A stretch of 5,341 bases of DNA. Source: Rikenellaceae bacterium (GTDB lineage: Bacteria > Bacteroidota > Bacteroidia > Bacteroidales > UBA932). Position 1 is the stretch's first letter, and each line of letters begins with the position of its first letter. The position numbers were made by a program, and so were the translations under genes. Below are positions 1 to 5,341 of the stretch, piece by piece. A model generated the notes under the pieces. It had not been told where the DNA came from. It saw only the letters and a program-made list of their open reading frames with translations, and ran no database searches. Where the stretch lies: contig DOSU01000169.1 of the NCBI GenBank assembly GCA_003513895.1, positions 1 through 5,341 of the forward strand, read 5' to 3'.

Positions 1-240
1 GCATATTCGCCTCTGGCAACAGGCCGAGCGCTCAATGACAAGTTTTTGAACGCAATTGCAGGCACATACGGTGTTTCAGTTGCACAATTGCTCATACGGT
101 TTGCCCTGCAGAGCGGAACTCTGCCTCTGCCAAAAACAACTACATTCGGGCGAATGGTAGAAAACACAAAAGTCGACCACTTCACTATCACTTTTGAAGA
201 CATGGAGAAGCTGAATTCAATTAAATCCGAATACAGATAA
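1..240 (+). CDS. Aldo/keto reductase, C-terminal fragment (5' end outside window)
   Basis: The open frame runs from base 1 to a TAA stop at 238-240 and gives 79 residues. It starts with AYSPLATGR, which matches the 'YSPLG.G' segment near the sixth barrel strand of aldo/keto reductases. It continues with 'AGTYGVSVAQLLIRFALQSG' and 'LPLPKTTTFGRMVENTKV', the part of the (beta/alpha)8 barrel that holds the NADPH 2'-phosphate and adenine. The end, 'FTITFEDMEKLNSI', is the usual closing helix. The family is a set of soluble NADPH-dependent carbonyl reductases of about 270-330 residues, so roughly the first 200 residues, including the catalytic Asp-Tyr-Lys-His, lie to the left. The TTG at 46 lies inside the domain and is not a start. 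The stop is 5 bases before the antiporter ATG, suggesting co-transcription. The substrate cannot be inferred. Confidence 0.9.
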   Translation, partial: AYSPLATGRALNDKFLNAIAGTYGVSVAQLLIRFALQSGTLPLPKTTTFGRMVENTKVDHFTITFEDMEKLNSIKSEYR

Positions 241-245
241 AATTG

Positions 246-2297
246 ATGAGTGAATTTTTTAACCAGTTGTTTCGCCAGTTAGAGCTGCCATTGAGCAATC
301 CGGTGCTCATTTTTTCTTTGCTGCTGTTTATTATTCTCCTGGCACCTATACTTTTAAGGAGGCTCAAGATTCCCGGAATTATCGGGCTCATTTTATCCGG
401 AGTGGTCGTAGGCCCTTTTGGATTTAATTTCCTGGCAAACAACAGCGCAATAGATCTTTTTTCCACAATAGGCTTGCTTTATATTATGTTTATTGCAGGG
501 CTGGATCTTGAGATGAACGATTTTAAAAAAACCAGGAATAAAAGCATCCTGTTTGGATTCCTGACTTTCATTTTGCCTTTGTCTATCGGGTTTCCTTTTT
601 GCTATTTTATTTTAGGGTACGGATTTAATGCAAGCATGTTGATTGCAAGCATGTTTTCTACACATACTCTTGTTTCATATCCTATTGTAAGCAAGCTGGG
701 CATTTCAAAAAATCAGGCGGTTGCGGTAACGGTGGGTGGTACAATCCTTACAGACACGGCTGTTCTTATAATTCTTGCTGTGATAATAGGCAATAATGAG
801 GGAACTCTGGACCAGGCGTTCTGGATTAAACTTGGGGTTTCGCTGGCTGCGTTTTCGGTAATTATGTTTTTTTTCATTCCAAAAATCACGAAATGGTTTT
901 TCAGCAAGCTTGAGAGTGAAAAGCATGCACACTATATTTTTGTGCTGTCTGTAGTGTTTTTTGCAGCTTTCCTTGCCGAAATTGCCGGGGTAGAGCCAAT
1001 TATTGGCGCATTTGTGGCCGGTCTTGCACTCAATACTCTTATTCCCAAATCCTCTGCCCTAATGAACAGAATTGAATTTATCGGAAATTCTTTATTTATT
1101 CCGTTTTTTCTAATTTCGGTGGGGATGCTGGTAGACCTGAGTGTAATTTTCAAAGGCCCTATGGCAATAGTTATTGCAATCTCTTTAACCATTATTGCAA
1201 TTTTTGGGAAATGGCTCGCAGCTCTTTTTACTCAGCTCATTTTTAAATACTCCAAAGCACAAAGAAAACTTATTTTCGGGTTAAGCAGTTCACACGCCGC
1301 TGCTACTCTTGCTGTGATTCTTGTTGGATACAAGGCGGGAATTTTGGACGAAAATATTCTGAACGGAACTATCATTCTTATTTTAATCACCTGCATTGTT
1401 GCATCATTTGCAACCGATAAAGCAGCAAAGCAAATTCTTTTATCCGAAGAGAGTAACGAATTGTCGGAGGGAGAGATTGAATTAATAAATAGCGAACACA
1501 TACTGCTTCCTATTTCGAATTTAATGAATATTGAAAAACTGCTGGAGTTTACTCTTTTAATAAAAGACAAAAAATCGCTCAATCCGGTTACTATTTTATC
1601 GGTAGTGCCTAATAACAACGAAGCAGAATTGAACATTATCTCTGCCCGGAATAAACTGGAGAAATTTAAAATGCAGGGTGCTGCTTCCGAAGTCCGGGTT
1701 AAGACCATTGCAACAATAGATTATAATATAGCCAGTGGGATTAACAGGATTTCCAGAGAAATTATGGCCGACATAATTGTACTTGGGTGGCCAAGGAAGG
1801 CTGGAATTCTTGATATTGTAATTGGCGAAAAGATTTACTCAATTATTGAAAACAACGACAAAAATCTTTTTATCTGCAGCTTTAAAAATCACTTAATAAA
1901 TCAAAAGAGAATTGTTGTAATATCACCTCCATTGGCCGAGAAGGAAGACGGATTTGAAACCTGGATTCAAAAGATTTCAAAACTGTCCAGTGAGCTTTCT
2001 GTTCAAATAATCCATTTCGGAACCGAAGGCACTCAGGAGTCAATGAAAGAGGTGATTAAACAGAAAAAGCTGAATTCTCCAATTCTTTACAATAAATTTA
2101 ACGACTGGGAAGATTTCGGTCTTATGTCCGGCAATATTAATGAAGGGGATTTGATAATTTTAATATCGGCAAGAAAGAATTCTGTCTCTTATACTCACTA
2201 CCAGGACAGATTGACTTCCCGGATTGAAAAGCAATTTGTCAACAACAATAAAATTGTGATTTTCCCCCGACAATTCACTTCATCACAAACGATATAA
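246..2297 (+). CDS. CPA2-type cation:proton antiporter with long UspA-like cytoplasmic tail
   Basis: This is a 683-residue membrane protein. Residues 1-395 are about a dozen hydrophobic segments of the sodium/hydrogen exchanger fold (PF00999), which exchanges Na+ or K+ for protons across the inner membrane. Visible marks are 'GLDLEM' (85-90), 'THTLVSYPIV' (139-148), 'GGTILTDTAVL' (164-174) with Asp170 as candidate ion-binding acid, 'EPIIGAFVAGLALN' (250-263), Lys322 in 'GKWLAAL' and 'SSSHAAATLAVILVG' (347-361). The tail (about 415-680) is soluble: a UspA-like alpha/beta unit starting 'HILLPISNL' and containing 'ADIIVLGWP' (508-516), then a more degenerate second unit starting 'KRIVVIS' (554-560). 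KefB/KefC carry an NAD-binding RCK domain in this position; I do not see one. ATG at 246 is preferred over the adjacent TTG at 243; neither has a clear Shine-Dalgarno. The gene follows the reductase stop by 5 bases and precedes the ABC ATPase by 3. Ion preference is unknown. Confidence 0.9.
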   Translation: MSEFFNQLFRQLELPLSNPVLIFSLLLFIILLAPILLRRLKIPGIIGLILSGVVVGPFGFNFLANNSAIDLFSTIGLLYIMFIAGLDLEMNDFKKTRNKSILFGFLTFILPLSIGFPFCYFILGYGFNASMLIASMFSTHTLVSYPIVSKLGISKNQAVAVTVGGTILTDTAVLIILAVIIGNNEGTLDQAFWIKLGVSLAAFSVIMFFFIPKITKWFFSKLESEKHAHYIFVLSVVFFAAFLAEIAGVEPIIGAFVAGLALNTLIPKSSALMNRIEFIGNSLFIPFFLISVGMLVDLSVIFKGPMAIVIAISLTIIAIFGKWLAALFTQLIFKYSKAQRKLIFGLSSSHAAATLAVILVGYKAGILDENILNGTIILILITCIVASFATDKAAKQILLSEESNELSEGEIELINSEHILLPISNLMNIEKLLEFTLLIKDKKSLNPVTILSVVPNNNEAELNIISARNKLEKFKMQGAASEVRVKTIATIDYNIASGINRISREIMADIIVLGWPRKAGILDIVIGEKIYSIIENNDKNLFICSFKNHLINQKRIVVISPPLAEKEDGFETWIQKISKLSSELSVQIIHFGTEGTQESMKEVIKQKKLNSPILYNKFNDWEDFGLMSGNINEGDLIILISARKNSVSYTHYQDRLTSRIEKQFVNNNKIVIFPRQFTSSQTI

Positions 2298-2300
2298 TCT

Positions 2301-3155
2301 ATGATAAAAGTCAGTGGGTTAAATTTCACCTATAAAAAGAGTCAGAAATGGGCTGTCCGCGATATGAGTTTTGATATTCGCGAGGGTGAAATATTCGGTT
2401 TTTTAGGACCAAGCGGGGCGGGAAAAACTACTACTCAGCGTCTGATCATTGGTTTGCTCAGAAACTACAGTGGAAACATTGACGTACTTGGCAAAGAGAG
2501 GAGCAGGTGGGGAAAGGACTTTTATGAGCAAGTTGGTGTTGCCTTTGATTTTCCAAATCTGTACACAAAATTAACAGCCCGCGAGAACTTACTGCTAATT
2601 GGAGCTTATTACCGCAATTTTACCGAAAATCCGGATATATTGCTCGATCGCGTAGGCCTGTTGCCGGATAAAGATGTGCGTGTGGAGAATTTTTCCAAAG
2701 GGATGAAAATGCGCTTGAACTTTGTCCGTTCAATAATGCATAATCCAAGGCTCATGTTTTTTGACGAACCTACATCGGGGCTCGATCCGGTGAATGCCCA
2801 TATTATTAAAGAGATAATTCTGGAACAAAAGAGAGCCGGTAAAACTGTTTTTCTCACAACTCACAATATGACAGTTGCCGAACAACTATGCGACAGAGTT
2901 GCATTTATTGTCGAAGGCCAAATTGTGGTTACCGGCTCGCCCAGGGAGTTAATGATTGAACATGGGAAAAGAGTTATTAAGGTAGAATATGAACATGAAG
3001 GCAAGTTGCTGGAACGGGATTATGAGATGAATGGAATTGGCACCAATAATGAGTTTATCGATATTCTTAAATCGAGCGGTTTAAAAACTATTCACAGTTG
3101 CGAAGCTACTTTGGAAGATATATTTATAAAATTAACCGGGAGGAATTTACTATGA
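2301..3155 (+). CDS. ABC exporter ATP-binding subunit (fluoroquinolone-export-like)
   Basis: This 284-residue protein is the ATPase that powers the two permeases downstream, working at the cytoplasmic face of the membrane. Walker A is GPSGAGKTTT (36-45), Walker B is LMFFDEP (151-157), the D-loop is SGLD (159-162) and the H-loop histidine is His188 in TTHNM. Two motifs are unusual. The signature is FSKGM (131-135) instead of LSGGQ, and the Q-loop region 'VAFDFPNLY' (80-88) has no glutamine. Similar variation occurs, as I recall, in relatives of Rv2688c and other small drug or antibiotic exporters. Residues after about 215 form a short C-terminal extension ending 'ATLEDIFIKLTGR', usual for the DrrA/CcmA-like group. 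ATG at 2301 is 3 bases after the antiporter stop. No good ribosome site precedes it, so translation may depend on ribosomes arriving from upstream. The stop overlaps the next start. The substrate is unknown. Confidence 0.92.
   Translation: MIKVSGLNFTYKKSQKWAVRDMSFDIREGEIFGFLGPSGAGKTTTQRLIIGLLRNYSGNIDVLGKERSRWGKDFYEQVGVAFDFPNLYTKLTARENLLLIGAYYRNFTENPDILLDRVGLLPDKDVRVENFSKGMKMRLNFVRSIMHNPRLMFFDEPTSGLDPVNAHIIKEIILEQKRAGKTVFLTTHNMTVAEQLCDRVAFIVEGQIVVTGSPRELMIEHGKRVIKVEYEHEGKLLERDYEMNGIGTNNEFIDILKSSGLKTIHSCEATLEDIFIKLTGRNLL
3138..3155 (+). promoter_or_regulatory. Shine-Dalgarno and ATGA stop/start overlap
   Basis: GGGAGG at 3138-3143 lies 8 bases before ATG 3152. The tetranucleotide ATGA at 3152-3155 holds both the start of the first permease and the TGA stop of the ATPase. 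This is the strongest ribosome site in the window and fixes the permease start at 3152, although the same frame stays open from an upstream ATG at 3098. The overlap is a normal sign of translational coupling between subunits made in matched amounts. Confidence 0.8.
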
Positions 3156-3844
3156 GATTGCTGCATGCCGTTTGGGCGGATATGCGCTTTCAGATGAAGC
3201 AGGGAATTTACTTTGTTTATGTCATTATAACCATAATGTACCTGATAATTCTGTCGTTTTTGCCCGCCGACATATTGAAAATTGCTCTGCCTTTGGTCGT
3301 GTTTTCCGATCCTTCAGTTTTGGGACTGTTCTTTATAGGAGGAATAATCCTGCTGGAAAAAATACAGGGAGTGTTAATGGTGGTAGTGGTTTCTCCATTG
3401 AAAACGATTGAATATATTTTTTCTAAAATCATTTCACTGGCTGTGGTTTCGGTATTTGCAGCATTTATTATCACAGCTTTCAGCAATTACGAGAGTGTCA
3501 ACTGGCTTATTTTTTTGATATCTACTTTATTGACATCGGGCATTTTTTCTTTATTGGGAATTATGATTAACGCAGGATGTGAAACTGTTAATCAATACAT
3601 CTTAAAGACCATTCCTTATATGCTCCTTTTTGTTCTGCCTTGTTTCTCGCTTATTGAATTTCCTTATTCCTATTTGTTTACGGTTGTACCAAGTGTTGCT
3701 GCTTTACGGCTCATGATTGGGGCATATATGGGAATCTCATGGTATGAAGCACTTGGATTGATTGTTTATTTGTGTGGAGTTTCCTATTTTCTTTTAAGAT
3801 GGACTGTACGGGTGTTTGAAAATAAAATTGTTTATCAGGATTAG
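3152..3844 (+). CDS. ABC exporter permease, first subunit
   Basis: This integral membrane protein of 230 residues probably has six transmembrane segments (about 18-37, 42-68, 87-109, 116-140, 150-168 and 205-224). The start is MRLLHAVWADMRFQ, a short amphipathic N-terminus typical of the Rv2686c/Rv2687c-like permeases. It carries the ABC-2-type stretch 'LLEKIQGVLMVVVVSPLKT' (67-85), the cytoplasmic coupling region that should contact the ATPase; compare 'DERDGNIAELMSITPL' in the second permease. Length agrees with half-size export permeases, which pair as a heterodimer. Its start overlaps the ATPase stop by 4 bases and the second permease begins 5 bases after its TAG. It probably forms the translocation pore with that protein. 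No substrate-specific feature can be read; 'fluoroquinolone' in such annotations reflects one mycobacterial example. Confidence 0.85.
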   Translation: MRLLHAVWADMRFQMKQGIYFVYVIITIMYLIILSFLPADILKIALPLVVFSDPSVLGLFFIGGIILLEKIQGVLMVVVVSPLKTIEYIFSKIISLAVVSVFAAFIITAFSNYESVNWLIFLISTLLTSGIFSLLGIMINAGCETVNQYILKTIPYMLLFVLPCFSLIEFPYSYLFTVVPSVAALRLMIGAYMGISWYEALGLIVYLCGVSYFLLRWTVRVFENKIVYQD

Positions 3845-3849
3845 AAATT

Positions 3850-4557
3850 ATGATACAACTCATTCATTTTAAAAACGATATAAAACAGATAATGCGTGAT
3901 CCCATTATGGCAATATTGCTTGTGGCGCCGTTATTTTTGATTGTATTGTTTAAGTTGATGATATTATTCCTGATACCTTTCATCGATTCGCAAATCGGTT
4001 TTAATGCAACTCCATATTTACAATATGTTTTGTCATTTGTATTGCTGGTAAATTCCGGCATTTTGGGTATTGTCACCGGATTTATGATGCTGGATGAGCG
4101 GGATGGCAATATTGCAGAACTGATGTCGATAACACCTCTTGGCAGGAGCGGATATTTAATCAATCGCCTCTCTTTCGCCTCCGTATTAGCTTTTATATAC
4201 GGTATTATAAGCTGTTATGTGCTAAATATTGCAGAACTTCAATTGCATGCAATCTTGTTTTTATCACTGTTATCAGCTCTCTATACTGCAATTATTGGAT
4301 TGCTTATCTATTCCGGCGCCGGCGATAAAGTGAAAGGTCTAACCTTTGCAAAAGGCTTAAACTCATTAGTTCTATTTGCTTTTACCGATCTTCTCTCGCT
4401 TGAATGGCTCACTGTCCTGTCCTGGTTTTTCCCTCCGTACTGGGTAACGGCCATTATAAAATCACCGGATTCCTATTTACAGTATGGAGTTGCCATCTTT
4501 GTAAATGTTTGTTGGTTAGTGATTTTAATTGTGCGCTACTGGAGGAAAAAATCTTAG
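3850..4557 (+). CDS. ABC exporter permease, second subunit
   Basis: This 235-residue membrane protein has about six hydrophobic segments (near 19-44, 55-79, 104-126, 131-154, 170-190 and 212-229). Its coupling region 'LDERDGNIAELMSITPLGRS' (81-100) is the typical ABC-2 exporter pattern, and 'FPPYWVTAI' (194-202) is a short re-entrant or extracellular motif often seen in this permease type. It ends in a basic tail, RYWRKKS, expected on the cytoplasmic side. The ATG at 3850 follows a weak AGGA (3837-3840) by 9 bases and lies 5 bases after the first permease stop. With the ATPase and first permease it should form a heteromeric exporter. It is the last plus-strand gene of the run; the next gene faces it with only 15 bases between stops. 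Confidence 0.85.
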   Translation: MIQLIHFKNDIKQIMRDPIMAILLVAPLFLIVLFKLMILFLIPFIDSQIGFNATPYLQYVLSFVLLVNSGILGIVTGFMMLDERDGNIAELMSITPLGRSGYLINRLSFASVLAFIYGIISCYVLNIAELQLHAILFLSLLSALYTAIIGLLIYSGAGDKVKGLTFAKGLNSLVLFAFTDLLSLEWLTVLSWFFPPYWVTAIIKSPDSYLQYGVAIFVNVCWLVILIVRYWRKKS

Positions 4558-4572
4558 TTTCAATTGGTTTGA

Positions 4573-5025
4573 TCAGAATCCCAGATGCTGTCCGTATACC
4601 ATTCTTGCGAAGATAAACAGATGCTGGTCAAGTGCAAATTCCCAGTATTTCCAGGTGTGGTTTCCCGGGCTTATTATAAGGATATTGGGGATTTTGAATG
4701 AGTCGCATTTAGCAGTAAAATTATATGCGCTTTTTGCAAGCCCGTCCTGCGCACCGCATGTAATGAGCATCATTTTTCCAAATACTTTGTCTGTCTTTTC
4801 CAGCTGGGCATTGTATCCCTCAAGCCTGTTAATTGCCGAATTTGACTGATAAACTGGCGATTCCGGAGAATATGGGCCAAGAATTTTTGGAATATCCGAT
4901 GTTTTAAGGCGGGTGTCGTCGAGTCTCAATACTCCCGACATACTTCCTGCACCGCGGAACCTTGAGATGTCGTCAAGAAAAATATTAATTGCTCCGTGCC
5001 CTCCCATGCTCAAGCCGGATATGAA
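4573..5025 (-). pseudogene. Putative esterase (PF00756-like), N-terminal half missing at junction
   Basis: The minus-strand frame ends at a TGA (4573-4575) and reads about 150 residues that match the C-terminal half of a serine esterase of the esterase D/feruloyl-esterase type. The nucleophile elbow 'FISGLSMGGHGAINIF' starts at about 5025, with the catalytic serine at 5008-5010. The acid is probably the Asp of 'CGAQDG', and the catalytic histidine that of 'PGNHTWKYWEFAL'; the alpha/beta-hydrolase acid and base are therefore both present. Family members are usually about 250-300 residues with the serine near the middle. The N-terminal 100 or more residues, with the oxyanion-hole loop, should lie to the right of 5025, but that DNA encodes a receiver domain on the other strand. 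The frame stays open to about 5137 only as antisense of that domain. It is therefore not a complete gene here: an assembly break or a real truncation. The TTG at 5013 is not a credible start, since it would cut into the elbow. Confidence 0.8.
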
Positions 5026-5037
5026 TGTTTGCTCGCG
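5011..5037. other. Junction between two truncated, unrelated coding segments
   Basis: To the left the minus strand encodes esterase; to the right the plus strand encodes a receiver. Within 5014-5025 both readings fit their families: FISG before the esterase LSMGG, and AGYE at the receiver helix-1/strand-2 turn. The esterase reading may extend to 5037 (RE..FISG). The breakpoint therefore lies in a word both parents could share, of 12 to perhaps 24 bases. The two frames are in the same codon register on opposite strands. Confidence 0.65.
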
Positions 5038-5322
5038 CAGGATGGCTCTCGGTGTTTGAGTTTGCTGGAAGGCGGTGCCAGCCCGTATGTTATTTTGCTT
5101 GACATCGTGATGCCTAAAATGGACGGGCTGGAACTACTCACTTTCCTGAAAGGCAATGAAAAATACAAAGGTATTTCGGTGATTCTTCTTTCCAATCTGG
5201 GGCAGGATACTGATATTAAAAAAGGCATGGAGCTCGGCGCGTTGGACTATATGATCAAGGCGCATTACACTCCGTCGGAAGCGGTGAAGAAAGTGGAGGA
5301 AATACTAAATAAAAGTTCGTAA
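5011..5322 (+). CDS. Response-regulator receiver domain, N-terminus missing
   Basis: The domain-like part starts at QAGYE (5011-5025) and runs about 103 residues to TAA at 5320-5322. It matches a CheY-like receiver (PF00072) from the end of helix 1 onward. The phosphoacceptor is Asp in 'ILLDIVMPKMDG' (codon 5101-5103), the switch Ser is in 'VILLSNLGQD' (5191-5193) and the conserved Lys is in 'DYMIKAH' (5257-5259). A full receiver begins some 25-30 residues earlier with strand 1 and the acidic pair that binds Mg2+; upstream codons (VPSHA from a GTG at 4996) are antisense of the esterase elbow and do not supply it. No output domain follows, so the intact protein was probably a stand-alone receiver that relays phosphate or binds a partner. 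'LSNLGQD.DIKKG.ELGA.DY.IKAH.TPSE' is a style I associate with Patescibacteria (CPR) receivers. As drawn it should not fold or be phosphorylated normally. Confidence 0.8.
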   Translation, partial: QAGYECLLAQDGSRCLSLLEGGASPYVILLDIVMPKMDGLELLTFLKGNEKYKGISVILLSNLGQDTDIKKGMELGALDYMIKAHYTPSEAVKKVEEILNKSS

Positions 5323-5341
5323 AGTTCGTAAAGTTCGTAAA
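5312..5341. repeat. 9-bp tandem repeat, AAAGTTCGT x3 plus AAA, at window edge
   Basis: AAAGTTCGT occurs at 5312-5320, 5321-5329 and 5330-5338, followed by AAA, so the array continues to the last base and may go on beyond it. The copies are identical. The receiver stop codon TAA (5320-5322) is built from the first and second copies. Function is unknown; it is intergenic except for the first copy, which encodes the last residues of the receiver. A low-complexity array of this kind is a plausible place for an assembly to stop. Confidence 0.9.

Noticed and set aside
629..655. TGCAAGCATGTT occurs twice, 3 bases apart
   Set aside because: It lies inside a transmembrane stretch of the antiporter and encodes NASMLIASMF; a small internal duplication of hydrophobic codons, in frame, with no sign of mobility or function.
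866..874. Run of T residues in the antiporter that might cause slippage
   Set aside because: The reading frame is intact on both sides and the protein matches its family throughout, so there is no evidence of frameshifting.
1232..1708. 158-codon open frame on the minus strand within the antiporter
   Set aside because: Ser/Ile-rich antisense of a well-supported membrane protein, with no recognisable domain; a shadow frame.
2293..2298. TATAAT just before the ABC ATPase start
   Set aside because: It overlaps the antiporter stop codon, is only a few bases from the ATG, and I see no matching -35 element; chance in AT-rich sequence is more likely than a promoter.
3098..3151. Upstream ATG extending the first permease by 18 residues
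   Set aside because: The extension is the ATPase C-terminal coding sequence in another frame; ATG 3152 has a GGGAGG ribosome site and an ATGA overlap, and gives the expected N-terminus.
4313..4322. Perfect 10-bp palindrome CCGGCGCCGG
   Set aside because: It falls inside the second permease (Ser-Gly-Ala-Gly codons) with no T-run behind it, so neither a terminator nor a convincing operator.
4529..4849. 106-codon plus-strand open frame across the permease end and the esterase
   Set aside because: It runs antisense to clear esterase motifs (HTWKYWEF, CGAQDG) and resembles no family.

Overview
The window looks like one short bacterial contig, probably metagenomic: a gene is cut at base 1 and the last bases run into a short tandem repeat. 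Bases 1 to about 5010 are fairly AT-rich and densely coding. Gene ends overlap or sit a few bases apart, and Shine-Dalgarno signals are mostly weak. The gene types (a CPA2 antiporter with a UspA-like tail, a PF00756-type esterase) would fit the Bacteroidota/Chlorobiota/Ignavibacteria group, but that placement is an impression from protein style, not a demonstration.

Layout. Bases 1-240 hold the end of an aldo/keto reductase. A monovalent cation:proton antiporter of the CPA2 type follows (246-2297), with a long cytoplasmic tail. Next comes a three-gene ABC exporter cassette: ATPase (2301-3155), first permease (3152-3844) and second permease (3850-4557). All five genes are on the plus strand with gaps of 5, 3, -4 and 5 bases, so they look like one transcription unit. 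The ABC cassette resembles in order, size and style the three-component exporters named after the mycobacterial fluoroquinolone exporter Rv2686c-Rv2687c-Rv2688c; its substrate here is unknown. A convergent esterase gene (minus strand) ends 15 bases after the second permease.

The right end is abnormal. The esterase is intact from its nucleophile elbow (GLSMGG) to its stop codon, but its N-terminal half is missing. At the same place a response-regulator receiver domain begins on the plus strand, lacking its own N-terminal strand and acidic pair. Both proteins read sensibly through about 5014-5025, then each runs out. The simplest explanation is that two unrelated DNA segments are joined there, most likely as an assembly chimera and less likely as a real rearrangement. 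The receiver segment looks richer in GC, resembles receivers I associate with Patescibacteria (CPR), and ends in a 9-bp tandem repeat that overlaps its stop codon and reaches the window edge.

I see no RNA genes, CRISPR array, insertion sequence or convincing new system. The most notable observation is the double truncation at about 5011-5037. No stretch of 300 bases or more lacks a gene.
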